From JAFMKE01 sp047621945 (GTDB taxonomy: Bacteria > Bacteroidota > Bacteroidia > Chitinophagales > UBA8649): a stretch of DNA of 36,657 nucleotides. How positions within the stretch are numbered: the first letter of the stretch is position 1; each line of letters begins with the position of its first letter. The stretch lies in contig JBLHMK010000009.1 of the NCBI GenBank assembly GCA_047621945.1, positions 1 to 36,657 on the forward strand, in the 5' to 3' direction. This document shows positions 1-9,097 of the stretch, in pieces. The notes under the pieces were generated by a model, which was given only the letters and a program-made list of their open reading frames with translations, had not been told where the DNA came from and did not search any database. Position numbers and translations under genes: made by a program.

Positions 1-270
1 ATGTACATCGCCTTGGTTGCGCTTTGGCTTTATGGCTTCTCAACCATTTTATTCAACTGCATAGCAAGTATTGGAGCTAGCCTACACAGCTTGATTGTTG
101 AAACGATTACCATTTTAGTCTATTTGATATTCGTTTACATTATATTTTACATCCTCGATGTAAATCTAACGATTGCTTGGACCACAGAATTATTCTATTG
201 GGGCTCATTGGCCATCTTGTCCCTACTTTATTTAGGGTTCTTTAATTGGAAAAAGAAATTGAACAGTTAG
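1..270 (+). CDS. MATE family efflux transporter, C-terminal fragment (cut by window edge)
   Basis: The last 89 residues of what looks like a multidrug and toxin extrusion (MATE/NorM-like) antiporter, an inner-membrane protein that exports drugs or cations using a Na+ or H+ gradient. The fragment holds about three hydrophobic segments (roughly residues 1-20, 30-53 and 64-80) and ends in a basic tail, WKKKLNS. The pattern 'two helices, then AWTTELFYW, one more helix, basic tail' resembles the end of Bacteroidota MATE proteins of about 450 residues. The reading frame is open to base 1, so the first ATG is probably an internal methionine and the gene continues upstream. It converges with the rhomboid gene, and the two stop codons overlap by four bases. 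The family call rests on a short fragment and is moderate. Confidence 0.6.
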   Translation: MYIALVALWLYGFSTILFNCIASIGASLHSLIVETITILVYLIFVYIIFYILDVNLTIAWTTELFYWGSLAILSLLYLGFFNWKKKLNS

Positions 271-926
271 ATATCAAGAGGGTGTCGCTCAAAGAATGGG
301 CGTTCATCTTCCACAAATAGTTCTTGAGGTTTCACGTAATCTTTATAGACATACAGCGCTAAAATTACGCCTATTATAGCACCTGATAGGTGACCTTCCC
401 AACTCACATTAGCTTTAACTGTAAATGGAGTAAGCCCCCAAATCATACTTCCATACATCAAGATGATAAAGAAGGTTAAGGCCATGGAATTTCTGTTGCC
501 TTCTCGCACACTTGCGACAAATAGAAAGAAAGCCACGGCATAAATTAATCCGCTAGCACCTATATGATTAGTTCCCGACTGGCCAATAAACCACAATAAG
601 ATTCCAGAACCAAGATATAAAATCAAGAGATAGAGCAATCCTCGTTTAGCATGAAAGACAAACAAACCTGTGAATAAAATGAGTGCACTTGAGCCGTTAG
701 ACAACAAGTGATTCCAATCACCGTGAAGAAACGGGAAGGTGAGAATGCCAATAAGCCCCTCGACGGATTTCGGTTTCAAGCCAAAATTCTCTAAGCCCAG
801 TTTGAACATACTATCTAAAAGCTCAACGACAAACCAAGTAAACACAATTAGTGCGGCCAATTTTAGTTTGAAATAAAATGATTCGCGTTCTTTTAAATTC
901 TTGATATTTGCGCTTATATTAGCCAT
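267..926 (-). CDS. rhomboid family intramembrane serine protease
   Basis: A 219-residue polytopic membrane protein of the rhomboid family, which cleaves transmembrane substrates inside the bilayer. The family signature is present: H73-xxx-N77 in the second helix region (HGDWNHLLSN), the catalytic serine S125 in GASG, and the catalytic histidine H179 in GHLSGAIIG. About six hydrophobic segments are visible, the usual bacterial core. The N-terminus is short and charged and there is no extra domain. The ATG at 926 lies only 31 bp from the proposed start of the divergent hydrolase gene, so the two may share a compact promoter region. The substrate cannot be read from the sequence. Confidence 0.88.
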   Translation of the reverse strand: MANISANIKNLKERESFYFKLKLAALIVFTWFVVELLDSMFKLGLENFGLKPKSVEGLIGILTFPFLHGDWNHLLSNGSSALILFTGLFVFHAKRGLLYLLILYLGSGILLWFIGQSGTNHIGASGLIYAVAFFLFVASVREGNRNSMALTFFIILMYGSMIWGLTPFTVKANVSWEGHLSGAIIGVILALYVYKDYVKPQELFVEDERPFFERHPLDI

Positions 927-957
927 TGCTTATTGTTCATATACAAAAACCTTACCC

Positions 958-3420
958 TTGAATATTTTTCGCTTTATCGTGGTCTTTTTGCTGACAATCT
1001 GTCTAGTTGTTGCTTTAAACATCCGAATTGGAGGGAAGCCAGCATTTGGTAAACTACTTAATCCATTTTCGGGCTTCTACAATTTAGGAGAAAATTCCAA
1101 CACTTTACATCTGGCAGATGAAATATTTGCGGAGCAATTAGAGGAGTCGGTTGAAATCTATTTTGATGAACGAAGAATCCCTCACATTTTCGCAACAAAT
1201 GAAAATGACTTATACTTTGCTCAAGGTTATATAGTCGCCAGTTTACGTTTATGGCAAATGGAATTTCAGGTACTTGCCGCTGAAGGACGAATAGCTGAAT
1301 TATTGGGTGCGGGTGAGGATAATAAGTTTATCAATTTCGACAAACAACAACGTCGCATAGGGTTAAAAATGGGTGCTGAGAATAAGTTAAAAGTTATTGA
1401 GGCGGATCCATTTTCGAAGAATTTAATGGGGCAATTCACTGCAGGAGTTAATGCCTACATGAATAGTTTGAAGAAGAACGACTTGCCTATAGAATATCAG
1501 TTGATGGGCTATCAACCAGAACCATGGAGCTCATACAAGACTGCTTTGCTTTTGATGAACATGAGCAATGTCTTAACGTCTACTGAATACGATATAGAGA
1601 ATAGCAATTTTGCCATTAAGTATGGTGAATCTTTATTCGATTCTTTGTTTAATGATTATTCTGACCAGTTAGAACCTATTTTCCCAACTCCTCAAGCAGG
1701 ATGGCCGGCTTATTCTGAAGAGGATACGACCTTAAACATTATTGACCTACCAGTGAACGCTGAAAACTTGCAAAACTTAGGCTCCCTTTATGAAAAGAGT
1801 GATGTACAAATTGGAAGTAACAATTGGGCGGTTTCCGGTGCGAAGACCGTTTCAGCTTATCCCCTGTTGGCCAATGACCCACACTTAAAATTGTCCTTCC
1901 CATCGGTTTGGGTAGAAATGCATTTGAACACGCCAGATTTAAACACTTATGGAGTTGTTTTCCCAGGAGCTCCTGGTATAATCATTGGCTTTAATGACTA
2001 TATCGGTTGGGGAGTAACTAATGCAGGACGAGATGTGAAAGATTGGTACAGTATAGAATTTAAAGATGTTACCAAGGATTTTTATAAATGGGAAGAAGGA
2101 TGGCGAGCCACCACTAAAGTTTATGAAGAGATAAAAGTGAAGGGCTGCGATTCCATGTTTGACACCATCATTCACACTCATTTAGGACCGGTAGTTTATG
2201 AAGAATTCCCTACGCAAGATGGACCCAAGAATTTTGCATTACAATGGATGGCTCATCAAGCAGGTCAAGAGTACATGACTTTTTATTTACTCAATAGAGC
2301 CAAAAATTTCGAAGACTATTTAGATGCTTTGAGGTATTATGAATGTCCGGCACAAAATTTTGTTTTCGCCTGCGTAGATGGAGATATTGCTTTACGTCAA
2401 CAAGGGAAGTTCCCGATCTTAGAAAAAAATCAAGGTGTTTTCTATATGGATGGTTCAGAGCGAGAAGCTTGGGAAGAATTCATTCCTTTCGATGAGATTC
2501 CAATGATGCATAATCCAGATAGAGAATATGTTTATAGTGCCAATCAACATGTGGCTGACAGCACCTACCCTTACTTTACGAATGGAGTATTTGAATACTA
2601 TAGAAACCGAGTTATCAATAAGGAACTGCGAGCTATGCATAAAGTAAGCAAAGACGATTTTAAGGCTTTGCAGTTTAATGAATACAATCTGATGGCTGAA
2701 GAAGCTTTGCCTTTATTGTTAAGTTATGTAGATCGAAGTTCTTTAGATGAAAAAGGGAAAGAAGTGCTCGACGCTTTAAGTTTATGGGATTTCGTCAATG
2801 ATGTGGATTCCAAAGAAGCTACTTATTTTCAGTTGTTTAGTGAAGGCTATTACACCTCGCTTTGGGATGAGTTTGTAGAGACTGAGGTTCCAGGTGGTTG
2901 GGATCCATACAAATGGAAAGATGGCTGGAAGGCTCCAAATGAATATCAAACGTATCGCCTATTGGCTGACAGCATTGACCATCGATTCATTGATATGGAA
3001 GAAACCAAAGTAGTTGAAACTACTGATGTACTTATAAATTTTGCCTTTTCAGATATGCTGGAAGATGTAGATACTTTAGACCAAGTAGAATGGGGTAAGT
3101 ACAAAAACACATTGATTGAGCATTTAGCTATGATACCAGCTTTCTCTACAAATTTAGACATTGGAGGAAATTATAAGATTGTCAATGCCAGTGGAAAATT
3201 TCACGGACCTAGCTGGAGAATGATATTAGACTTTGATGGTGGAAAGATAAAAGGTTATGGTGTTTATCCTGGCGGACAAAGTGGAAACCCTGGAAGCAAG
3301 TTCTATGACAACATGTTAAGTGAATGGGCTACTGGCGATTATCATGAATTAGTTAACTCAACAGACCCTAGTACCTATCAAAATAGTAACTACCAATCTG
3401 TAACTTTAAAAAGACCTTAA
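958..3420 (+). CDS. penicillin acylase family protein (Ntn hydrolase), probable TTG start
   Basis: A large N-terminal-nucleophile amidohydrolase of the penicillin G acylase / acyl-homoserine-lactone acylase family. These are exported, cut themselves into alpha and beta chains, and hydrolyse amide bonds of acylated small molecules. The nucleophile is the serine in GSNNW (codon 1816-1818, about residue 287), which becomes the beta-chain N-terminus; LANDPHL follows about 20 residues later, as in the family. An N-terminal hydrophobic helix (IVVFLLTICLVVALN) serves as signal or anchor. The frame has no ATG near its start. TTG at 958 gives a protein beginning NIFRFIVVFLL, which fits family N-termini better than the TTG at 901, which would overlap the rhomboid gene. 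Length is then 820 residues, normal for the family. The true substrate is unknown; 'penicillin acylase' is only the family name. Confidence 0.85.
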   Translation: MNIFRFIVVFLLTICLVVALNIRIGGKPAFGKLLNPFSGFYNLGENSNTLHLADEIFAEQLEESVEIYFDERRIPHIFATNENDLYFAQGYIVASLRLWQMEFQVLAAEGRIAELLGAGEDNKFINFDKQQRRIGLKMGAENKLKVIEADPFSKNLMGQFTAGVNAYMNSLKKNDLPIEYQLMGYQPEPWSSYKTALLLMNMSNVLTSTEYDIENSNFAIKYGESLFDSLFNDYSDQLEPIFPTPQAGWPAYSEEDTTLNIIDLPVNAENLQNLGSLYEKSDVQIGSNNWAVSGAKTVSAYPLLANDPHLKLSFPSVWVEMHLNTPDLNTYGVVFPGAPGIIIGFNDYIGWGVTNAGRDVKDWYSIEFKDVTKDFYKWEEGWRATTKVYEEIKVKGCDSMFDTIIHTHLGPVVYEEFPTQDGPKNFALQWMAHQAGQEYMTFYLLNRAKNFEDYLDALRYYECPAQNFVFACVDGDIALRQQGKFPILEKNQGVFYMDGSEREAWEEFIPFDEIPMMHNPDREYVYSANQHVADSTYPYFTNGVFEYYRNRVINKELRAMHKVSKDDFKALQFNEYNLMAEEALPLLLSYVDRSSLDEKGKEVLDALSLWDFVNDVDSKEATYFQLFSEGYYTSLWDEFVETEVPGGWDPYKWKDGWKAPNEYQTYRLLADSIDHRFIDMEETKVVETTDVLINFAFSDMLEDVDTLDQVEWGKYKNTLIEHLAMIPAFSTNLDIGGNYKIVNASGKFHGPSWRMILDFDGGKIKGYGVYPGGQSGNPGSKFYDNMLSEWATGDYHELVNSTDPSTYQNSNYQSVTLKRP

Positions 3421-3421
3421 G

Positions 3422-3793
3422 ATGAAAGCTGTATTTGCTTTAATATTAATGATTGTGTTTGGAGCGATAGCTTCACTATTCCTCCCCTGGTGGACCATTG
3501 CTGTTGTGTGCTTCGTAATAGGGCTAACCTTCTTAGATAAGGGCACAGAGGCCGCTTTAATTGGATTTGTGTCTGTATTTCTAGTGTGGGGTGCCTTTGC
3601 GCTAATCAAAAGTTTTCAAAATGACTTCATCATGCTTAATCGGATGAGTGAGGTACTGCCTCTTCATAATCCTTGGCTGCTGCTTTTGGTAACGGCTGGA
3701 CTTGGAGGAATAATTGGGATGCTAAGTGCACTAAGTGGAGTGTTCCTTCAAACGATTAATGAGAAGCCAATACGAAAAAAATATTATTCTTAG
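3422..3793 (+). CDS. small conserved integral membrane protein, function unknown
   Basis: A 123-residue protein with about four hydrophobic segments (roughly residues 3-21, 23-39, 44-64 and 84-108) and a short basic tail ending IRKKYYS. It starts one base after the stop codon of the penicillin-acylase-family gene, so the two are almost certainly co-transcribed and may be translationally coupled. I recognise no catalytic motif or named family. The tight linkage suggests a role alongside the hydrolase, for example in the membrane, but this is inference only. It converges on the next minus-strand gene with a 2-bp gap and no visible terminator between them. Confidence 0.7.
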   Translation: MKAVFALILMIVFGAIASLFLPWWTIAVVCFVIGLTFLDKGTEAALIGFVSVFLVWGAFALIKSFQNDFIMLNRMSEVLPLHNPWLLLLVTAGLGGIIGMLSALSGVFLQTINEKPIRKKYYS

Positions 3794-3795
3794 GC

Positions 3796-5361
3796 TTATT
3801 TAAATTCAATTAAGCCAAATTTAAAATCCATTTTTCGTTCACCCAGAATCAAGGTTCTTTTATCATCTAGTTCAACAGATGCTTTCGCTCTAAAAATTGT
3901 TTCTTCATCAGCTATTGAGAATAATGGTTTTTCAGATTGATTGCCTTCTGCATCAACTGTAACAGATTTAGTTACAAATCTTTCGTCTACTTTTTTAGTC
4001 CCAGCTTCCTTTCTGGACTTCATCTCCGCATAGAAAAACTCTATTTTATTTCCATTGTCGTACAATTTAGAGACATAAGATGAAAGATAACCACCATCAT
4101 TGGTGGTATGCTGTCTTTTTTCAATTTTAGTTAACCAAAGTACTTCTCCTGACTTATTGAATTTTGTTACTAAAATATCTCCATAAACATAGTGATGCGT
4201 GGTAACCGTTCTAGTGGAGGTTCCTCCATTCCCATTGGAAGTCGTATAGGTATGAGTGGTCGTATAGTAATCATATTGCTCAGCCACCATAATACGTTCA
4301 TCTGAGTCTGTTAAGAAAACTTCACGCACTTCATAATCAGGAACACCCTTATCACTCTTCTTATCCTTCTTGATTTGTTTCTCTGAACGATATTCATCTT
4401 TTAACTCTTGATCGAAATCTTTCTTCGCCAAGGAAATAACAGATGAACTTACTTTGTCAATTTCCAAATGAAAAACTCCTGCATCTGATCTAGTTTCTTT
4501 ATCCGAATACAATCCAGTTACCAATAAGTTTTCATCATTAAATTTAAACACCATATCTGTTGGGTAAACATCCCCAATTTCAACGGTATACTCTTTCATC
4601 TCTCCGCTTACAGAATTATGCATAAATATCTTATAGGCATAATCATCACTACTCGTTTTGGTATCATTCTTTCCTTCGTACAATCGACCGCCCAAGTATG
4701 CATTTCCATCATTATCAACGTTATAATCCCAAATTGAAAACTTTCTATCTGAATAAGGCAAGCGTACTTCTTCACTCCAAATTTCTTTTAAATCTGCATC
4801 TAAAACTTTCAAAGCATAGTTTTCTTGTTCCTTATTTACAAAAGGAGTAATTCGAGAAACCATTACTTTAGATTGATCTTCAGACACATCAAAAGAAAAG
4901 TAACCATACGATCTCTTTTTTTCCATTTTCATGGCATCTAACTCGGTAAGGTCGCTACTTAACACCCCATCTTTAGACAATTCAGAAATGAAACCATAAT
5001 TAATGTCTTGCGAGTTGTTAAAGTAAGAAGTTCGAACAAACATCTTACCGTTCAAAGCCACACTCCCATTATAGGCTAATTCATTTTTACCATAAATTTT
5101 GAAGTTAATTGGAGAGGCTGAAACTACGTTCATCTTGTCATCCAATTTAAATAAACTATAAACTGGCTTCTTTCTAGTACCATTGAAGATTACAAAATAG
5201 TGATAACCATCTTCGCTCATCATATAATCAACTTGTCCTAAGCGTTCTTTTTTCGATTGCTTATCATTCAAAGACGACCAGATTAAATCAAAATCTTGTC
5301 CGAAGGAAAAAAGCATGAAGTAAGTTAGAATAAGGGTAGATAAAAATTTAATTTTGCTCAT
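3796..5361 (-). CDS. secreted protein of unknown function, beta-rich
   Basis: A 521-residue protein with a signal peptide (hydrophobic stretch FLSTLILTYFMLFSF, then GQ as a likely cleavage region). The body alternates short hydrophobic and polar stretches with recurring FNKSGEVLW-like and LDADLKEIWS-like segments, as in repetitive beta-sheet or propeller-like secreted proteins. Around residues 365-395 is an unusual low-complexity stretch rich in Thr, Tyr, His, Gly and Ser (YDYYTTTHTYTT, then STRTVTTHHYVYGD). There is no T9SS C-terminal domain and no lipobox, so a periplasmic location is most likely. I do not recognise the family and assign no function. It is divergent from the next gene with only 16 bp between start codons. 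Confidence 0.7.
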   Translation of the reverse strand: MSKIKFLSTLILTYFMLFSFGQDFDLIWSSLNDKQSKKERLGQVDYMMSEDGYHYFVIFNGTRKKPVYSLFKLDDKMNVVSASPINFKIYGKNELAYNGSVALNGKMFVRTSYFNNSQDINYGFISELSKDGVLSSDLTELDAMKMEKKRSYGYFSFDVSEDQSKVMVSRITPFVNKEQENYALKVLDADLKEIWSEEVRLPYSDRKFSIWDYNVDNDGNAYLGGRLYEGKNDTKTSSDDYAYKIFMHNSVSGEMKEYTVEIGDVYPTDMVFKFNDENLLVTGLYSDKETRSDAGVFHLEIDKVSSSVISLAKKDFDQELKDEYRSEKQIKKDKKSDKGVPDYEVREVFLTDSDERIMVAEQYDYYTTTHTYTTSNGNGGTSTRTVTTHHYVYGDILVTKFNKSGEVLWLTKIEKRQHTTNDGGYLSSYVSKLYDNGNKIEFFYAEMKSRKEAGTKKVDERFVTKSVTVDAEGNQSEKPLFSIADEETIFRAKASVELDDKRTLILGERKMDFKFGLIEFK

Positions 5362-5377
5362 AACGTACTTATATTTA

Positions 5378-6022
5378 ATGCTAAAGATAATTCAAATATT
5401 CATTTTATTTATATTTATAAACAATATTTTTGGACAAAATGATTCTACAGGAATTGCACATTATTTTGAAGAAGATAAGGATCGAGTCGTTTCTCAAAAA
5501 AACATACTGAAGCTCAATTACCTGAGAGCCTCATTAAATGGGAATGCTGTTCTTTCCTATGAGCGCTACTTGACTCCTTTACTTAGTTTAGAAACCCACG
5601 TGGGAACAAGCTATTGGGATCTAGTTTCAAATTTCTATTATGGAATATTTGTTGATGATTTAGATATCGACAAACGATTTAAATTGGGTTACTCTTTAGG
5701 CGTAGGGATTCGAATCTATCCTAAACGAGATGAGATGGATGGCTTTTATATTAACCCGATGTATAGATATCTACGCTATAATTTTGGACAAAAGACAGAC
5801 CATTCAAATGTATACGATCGCTTTCACACGCATGATATATTGGGGAATGTTGGGTATCAACTAATCTTAAGAAGATGGACTCTGGATTACTATATTGGTC
5901 TTGGAGTAAGATTTGTTAATCGAAAACAGCAATCTTTGAACAATCCCTTCACCGTCACTGAGTCAGCAAATTATGTTCTTCCCATGCTTCCTATTGGCTT
6001 TCGCTTAGGTTATAGCTTTTAA
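5378..6022 (+). CDS. putative outer-membrane or secreted protein, unknown function
   Basis: A 214-residue protein starting at ATG 5378 (MLKIIQIFILFIFINNIFGQ), which gives a clean signal peptide with GQ as the likely cleavage region. A TTG eight codons upstream would run into the divergent gene's start codon and adds nothing. The mature part has alternating amphipathic strands rich in aromatic residues (LGYSLGVGIRIYPKR, YYIGLGVRFVN) and ends in LPIGFRLGYSF. A terminal Phe preceded by alternating hydrophobic residues is typical of small outer-membrane beta-barrels. No enzyme motif is visible. It converges with the ABC exporter gene, with a 6-bp gap between the stops. Confidence 0.7.
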   Translation: MLKIIQIFILFIFINNIFGQNDSTGIAHYFEEDKDRVVSQKNILKLNYLRASLNGNAVLSYERYLTPLLSLETHVGTSYWDLVSNFYYGIFVDDLDIDKRFKLGYSLGVGIRIYPKRDEMDGFYINPMYRYLRYNFGQKTDHSNVYDRFHTHDILGNVGYQLILRRWTLDYYIGLGVRFVNRKQQSLNNPFTVTESANYVLPMLPIGFRLGYSF

Positions 6023-6028
6023 GCTCTT

Positions 6029-7822
6029 CTACCGCTGTTCAATTTGAAGCTTCAATAGTTTTGCATAAAAACCATCAGGGTCTTTTAACAAGGCATTGTG
6101 CGTTCCTCTTTCTACAATATCCCCTTGATTTAAAACCAGAATTTCGTCTGCACTTCTCACCGTACTCAATCGATGTGCGATAATAAATGTGGTTCTATTT
6201 TGCATTAAGTTTTCTAATGCATCTTGTACTTGTTTTTCAGACTCCGCATCTAAAGAGCTTGTTGCTTCATCTAAGATTAGTATCGCAGGGTTTTTCAAGA
6301 TTGCTCTAGCTATAGCTACTCGTTGTTTTTGTCCACCAGAAAGCTGAACTCCGCGTTCACCTACAAGGGTATTAAACTGTTCAGGAAATCCTTCAATAAA
6401 ATCTAAAGCATTTGCTTGTTTAGCAGCGGCCTTTACTTCTTCCAGACTAGCATCCAATTTTCCGTATCTAATATTCTCTAAAATACTCCCGCCAAAAAGG
6501 ATAACTTCTTGTGGTACAATACCGATAATTTTTCGGATTGACCTTACTTCTAAATCTTGAATATTCTTATTGTCTACAAGTATCTTTCCTTGCTCTAAAT
6601 CATAGAACCTGCTTAGCAGTTTTACAATAGTTGATTTACCCGAACCACTGCTTCCTACTAAGGCAACTTTCTGTCCTTTTTTTACAGTAAAACTAATTTT
6701 GTGCAAGACTTCTATATCTGATCGTGTTGGATATGAAAAAACAACATCCTCATATCTAATTTCCGAGTCAAATGAAATTGGATTTACCTCACCTTCTTCT
6801 ATACGAAGCTCTTGATCTTCGTCCAATATTTCTTTAACTCTTTCCGTTGCTCCTAAGGCTCCTAAGAGTTCCGTATATTGATTACCTAAACCAGCAATTG
6901 AGCCTCCAATTACCATCGCATAGAATATAAATGCCGTAAGCTCTTCCACTTCAATACTACCTTCGTATACTTGAATGCCACCCATCCATAAGATGAAGAA
7001 TAACGCACCGAAAAGCCCAGTAATTATGAAGGTAAAGAATATGCCTTTTGCTCTTGCATATTTCAAAGCAATTTCCACCAACTCCATCATTTTAGCACTG
7101 TAACGATTTAACTCAAAGCGCTCATTTACATAGGCTTTAACTGATTGGAAAGATTGAAATGTCTCGTCGACAATTACATTCGTTTGAGCTAAATATTCTT
7201 GTCTATCTTTAGATAAACGCTTGATGTATTTTCCGAAAACAAGTGCGAGTCCAATTACGACAGGAAAAACCGCTAGCATCACTAAAGTTAGCTTAACTGA
7301 GTATAAAAGAAGGAGTACTACACCAACAACAAATACAATTATTTGACGAAGAAATTCGGGTAGAGTAATAGAGAAAGCTGTTTGTAATTTTTCAACATCA
7401 GTTGACAAGCGACTCACTACATCTCCCACTCTATTCTTCTCGAAAAATGCCATGTTTTGCGAGAGTAATTTGTTGTATAAATCCATTCGGATTTGAGCTA
7501 AACTATTCTCGGTTACGACAGCAAAAACATTCACTCTCAAATACGAAAGTATTCCTTGAGATAATAGAATGGCTAAAAACAACCAACCATACTGAAAAAT
7601 GTTCATGTGGATGTTGAGATAAGGGATTAAGGTATCCCCTTTTGCAGCCTTTAGCATTTGTCCTACAGCAGCAGGTACCACCATAAAAATTAAGCTCGAT
7701 AAGGCGAGGAAAATTAGTCCTAAAATAAAATAGCCTTTGTAAGGCTTAATGTACTTCAATAAATCTTGGGCAGATTGAATTTGCTTCTTACTTGCTCGTT
7801 TTGATTTTGGTGTTTCTTCCAT
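6029..7822 (-). CDS. ABC transporter, fused permease and ATPase (MsbA-like exporter)
   Basis: A 597-residue half-transporter of the ABCB/MsbA type: an N-terminal six-helix membrane domain (about residues 28-315) fused to a nucleotide-binding domain (about 355-597). It acts as a homodimer in the inner membrane, exporting lipids or hydrophobic compounds. Motifs seen: Walker A GSSGSGKST at 390-398, Q-loop near 438 (VPQEV), signature LSGGQ at 494-498, Walker B ILILDE at 514-519, and H-loop IIAHRLST near 555. The ATPase residues are intact. The family resemblance is to lipid A-core flippases and their multidrug relatives, but substrate cannot be decided from sequence, so no gene symbol is given. 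It is the last gene of this minus-strand run. Confidence 0.92.
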   Translation of the reverse strand: MEETPKSKRASKKQIQSAQDLLKYIKPYKGYFILGLIFLALSSLIFMVVPAAVGQMLKAAKGDTLIPYLNIHMNIFQYGWLFLAILLSQGILSYLRVNVFAVVTENSLAQIRMDLYNKLLSQNMAFFEKNRVGDVVSRLSTDVEKLQTAFSITLPEFLRQIIVFVVGVVLLLLYSVKLTLVMLAVFPVVIGLALVFGKYIKRLSKDRQEYLAQTNVIVDETFQSFQSVKAYVNERFELNRYSAKMMELVEIALKYARAKGIFFTFIITGLFGALFFILWMGGIQVYEGSIEVEELTAFIFYAMVIGGSIAGLGNQYTELLGALGATERVKEILDEDQELRIEEGEVNPISFDSEIRYEDVVFSYPTRSDIEVLHKISFTVKKGQKVALVGSSGSGKSTIVKLLSRFYDLEQGKILVDNKNIQDLEVRSIRKIIGIVPQEVILFGGSILENIRYGKLDASLEEVKAAAKQANALDFIEGFPEQFNTLVGERGVQLSGGQKQRVAIARAILKNPAILILDEATSSLDAESEKQVQDALENLMQNRTTFIIAHRLSTVRSADEILVLNQGDIVERGTHNALLKDPDGFYAKLLKLQIEQR

Positions 7823-7839
7823 GCTTTGTTAAAGTAATG

Positions 7840-7853
7840 CCTAGAATTCTAGG
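7840..7853. promoter_or_regulatory. perfect 14-bp palindrome upstream of the ABC exporter
   Basis: The sequence CCTAGAATTCTAGG is a perfect inverted repeat without a loop, 18 bp upstream of the ABC exporter's ATG and in the gap after bshB1. A loop-less dyad in this position is what a dimeric repressor such as a TetR or MarR protein would bind. No regulator gene is adjacent, and a 14-bp palindrome may arise by chance in AT-rich DNA, so the operator role is a guess. Confidence 0.25.
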
Positions 7854-7875
7854 TCTTGGAATACCGCTATTAAAA

Positions 7876-8601
7876 TTAGAATAGACTTGTTAAATCCTTC
7901 ACCCCAATGTGTCTTTGAGCAACAAATCCTTCAGCGTATTTTACTCCAGCTATTTGTCCAAACTCTTGGCATCTTGCTTTCAAAAAATCTAAAAATTCTG
8001 GTGAGCTAATGAAGGTATCATTCTCTGCTGAATTCGGGTCAAAAAACTGAGACTTGTACGCTAGAATAGCTTTCATTTTGATGTCATAACTATCAGACAC
8101 ATCCACTACGAAATCTGGCTTGATATGCATGGCTTGAATGTAGTGATATACATTTCTTGGTCGCCAAGCTTTTTGAGCTTTCCCATTATGTTCCGTTTCA
8201 ATTTTTACTAAACCAGAAAGGAAAGCAGCATCAGATGCTAATTGTGCCCCTTTACCATGGTCGGGGTGCCGATCATGAGGTGCATTAATAAGTAATACAT
8301 CGGGTTGATACTTTCTTATGGCTGTTATCAGTCTTAATTGATGTGCTTTGTCATTCAAAAAGAATCCATCATCCATTTCTAGATTTTCACGAACAGCTAG
8401 CTTTAAAATTTTGGCTGCTTCATGTGCTTCTTGAATTCTAATTGCTGGAGTTCCTCTAGTGCCTAATTGCCCTGTTGTTAAATCTACAATACCTGTCTTC
8501 TTTCCAGCCAAGGCATGTTGATACATAGTAGCTCCACAGGCCAATTCCACATCATCAGGATGAGCGGCTATTGCTAGTATGTCCAGTTTAATTTGACTCA
8601 T
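7876..8601 (-). CDS. bshB1: bacillithiol biosynthesis deacetylase BshB1
   Basis: A 241-residue PIG-L/LmbE-family zinc deacetylase. BshB1 removes the acetyl group from GlcNAc-malate, giving GlcN-malate, the second step of bacillithiol synthesis in the cytoplasm. The zinc site is visible: H14-P-D16-D17 (AHPDDVE) at the N-terminus and the HPDH motif at 112-115 (DRHPDH). The Bacteroidota-type pattern TTGQLGTRGTP follows at about residues 42-52, and the region YKSQFFDP is typical of the BshB1 subgroup. Length is normal. It abuts the glutathione peroxidase gene with no spacing, so both come from one transcript and concern thiol redox. bshA and bshC are not in this window. Confidence 0.9.
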   Translation of the reverse strand: MSQIKLDILAIAAHPDDVELACGATMYQHALAGKKTGIVDLTTGQLGTRGTPAIRIQEAHEAAKILKLAVRENLEMDDGFFLNDKAHQLRLITAIRKYQPDVLLINAPHDRHPDHGKGAQLASDAAFLSGLVKIETEHNGKAQKAWRPRNVYHYIQAMHIKPDFVVDVSDSYDIKMKAILAYKSQFFDPNSAENDTFISSPEFLDFLKARCQEFGQIAGVKYAEGFVAQRHIGVKDLTSLF

Positions 8602-9093
8602 CTATTCTGCCAAAAGCTTGTCAATTGCTCTTCTCACTTTTTTAGAATTAGGATTAGTAACTGTGTAAAAATAATCCACTACTTTTCCTTCTTTATTCAC
8701 TAAGAACTTATGAAAGTTCCATTTTGGTGTAGAGTTTAGCTCCCCATTTAAATCCTTATTTGACAGGTATTGGAATAAGGGAGAGGCGTTCTCTCCTTTA
8801 ACTTCAACTTTATCAAAAATCTTGAAAGTAACCCCGTAGTTAATTTGACAGAATTCATTTAGTGCTTCACCTTCTAAAGGCTCTTGATCTTGGAATTGAT
8901 TACTAGGAAACCCCAGTATTTCAAAATCCTTATCCTTATAGTCTTGGTATAGCTCCTCTAAATCTCCAAATTGAGGCGTAAATCCACATTTTGAAGCCGT
9001 ATTAACTATCAACAACACTTTCCCTTCATAATCGCCTAAATCCTTTGATTTACCGCTTATTTCTTTAACCTCAATATCATGTACTGTTTGCAT
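8602..9093 (-). CDS. glutathione peroxidase family protein, Cys type (probably thioredoxin-dependent)
   Basis: A 163-residue peroxidase that reduces hydrogen or lipid hydroperoxides. The peroxidatic residue is cysteine, not selenocysteine: C36 in NTASKCGFTP. The tetrad partners are Q66 in PSNQF and W125-N126 in KWNFHKF. A second cysteine, C82 in EFCQINYG, sits where the resolving cysteine of thioredoxin-dependent (2-Cys) enzymes lies. The usual electron donor is therefore likely thioredoxin rather than glutathione, which fits the thioredoxin reductase gene 636 bp upstream. There is no signal peptide, so it is cytoplasmic. Its stop codon is directly followed by the bshB1 start codon. Confidence 0.92.
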   Translation of the reverse strand: MQTVHDIEVKEISGKSKDLGDYEGKVLLIVNTASKCGFTPQFGDLEELYQDYKDKDFEILGFPSNQFQDQEPLEGEALNEFCQINYGVTFKIFDKVEVKGENASPLFQYLSNKDLNGELNSTPKWNFHKFLVNKEGKVVDYFYTVTNPNSKKVRRAIDKLLAE

Positions 9094-9097
9094 AGAC

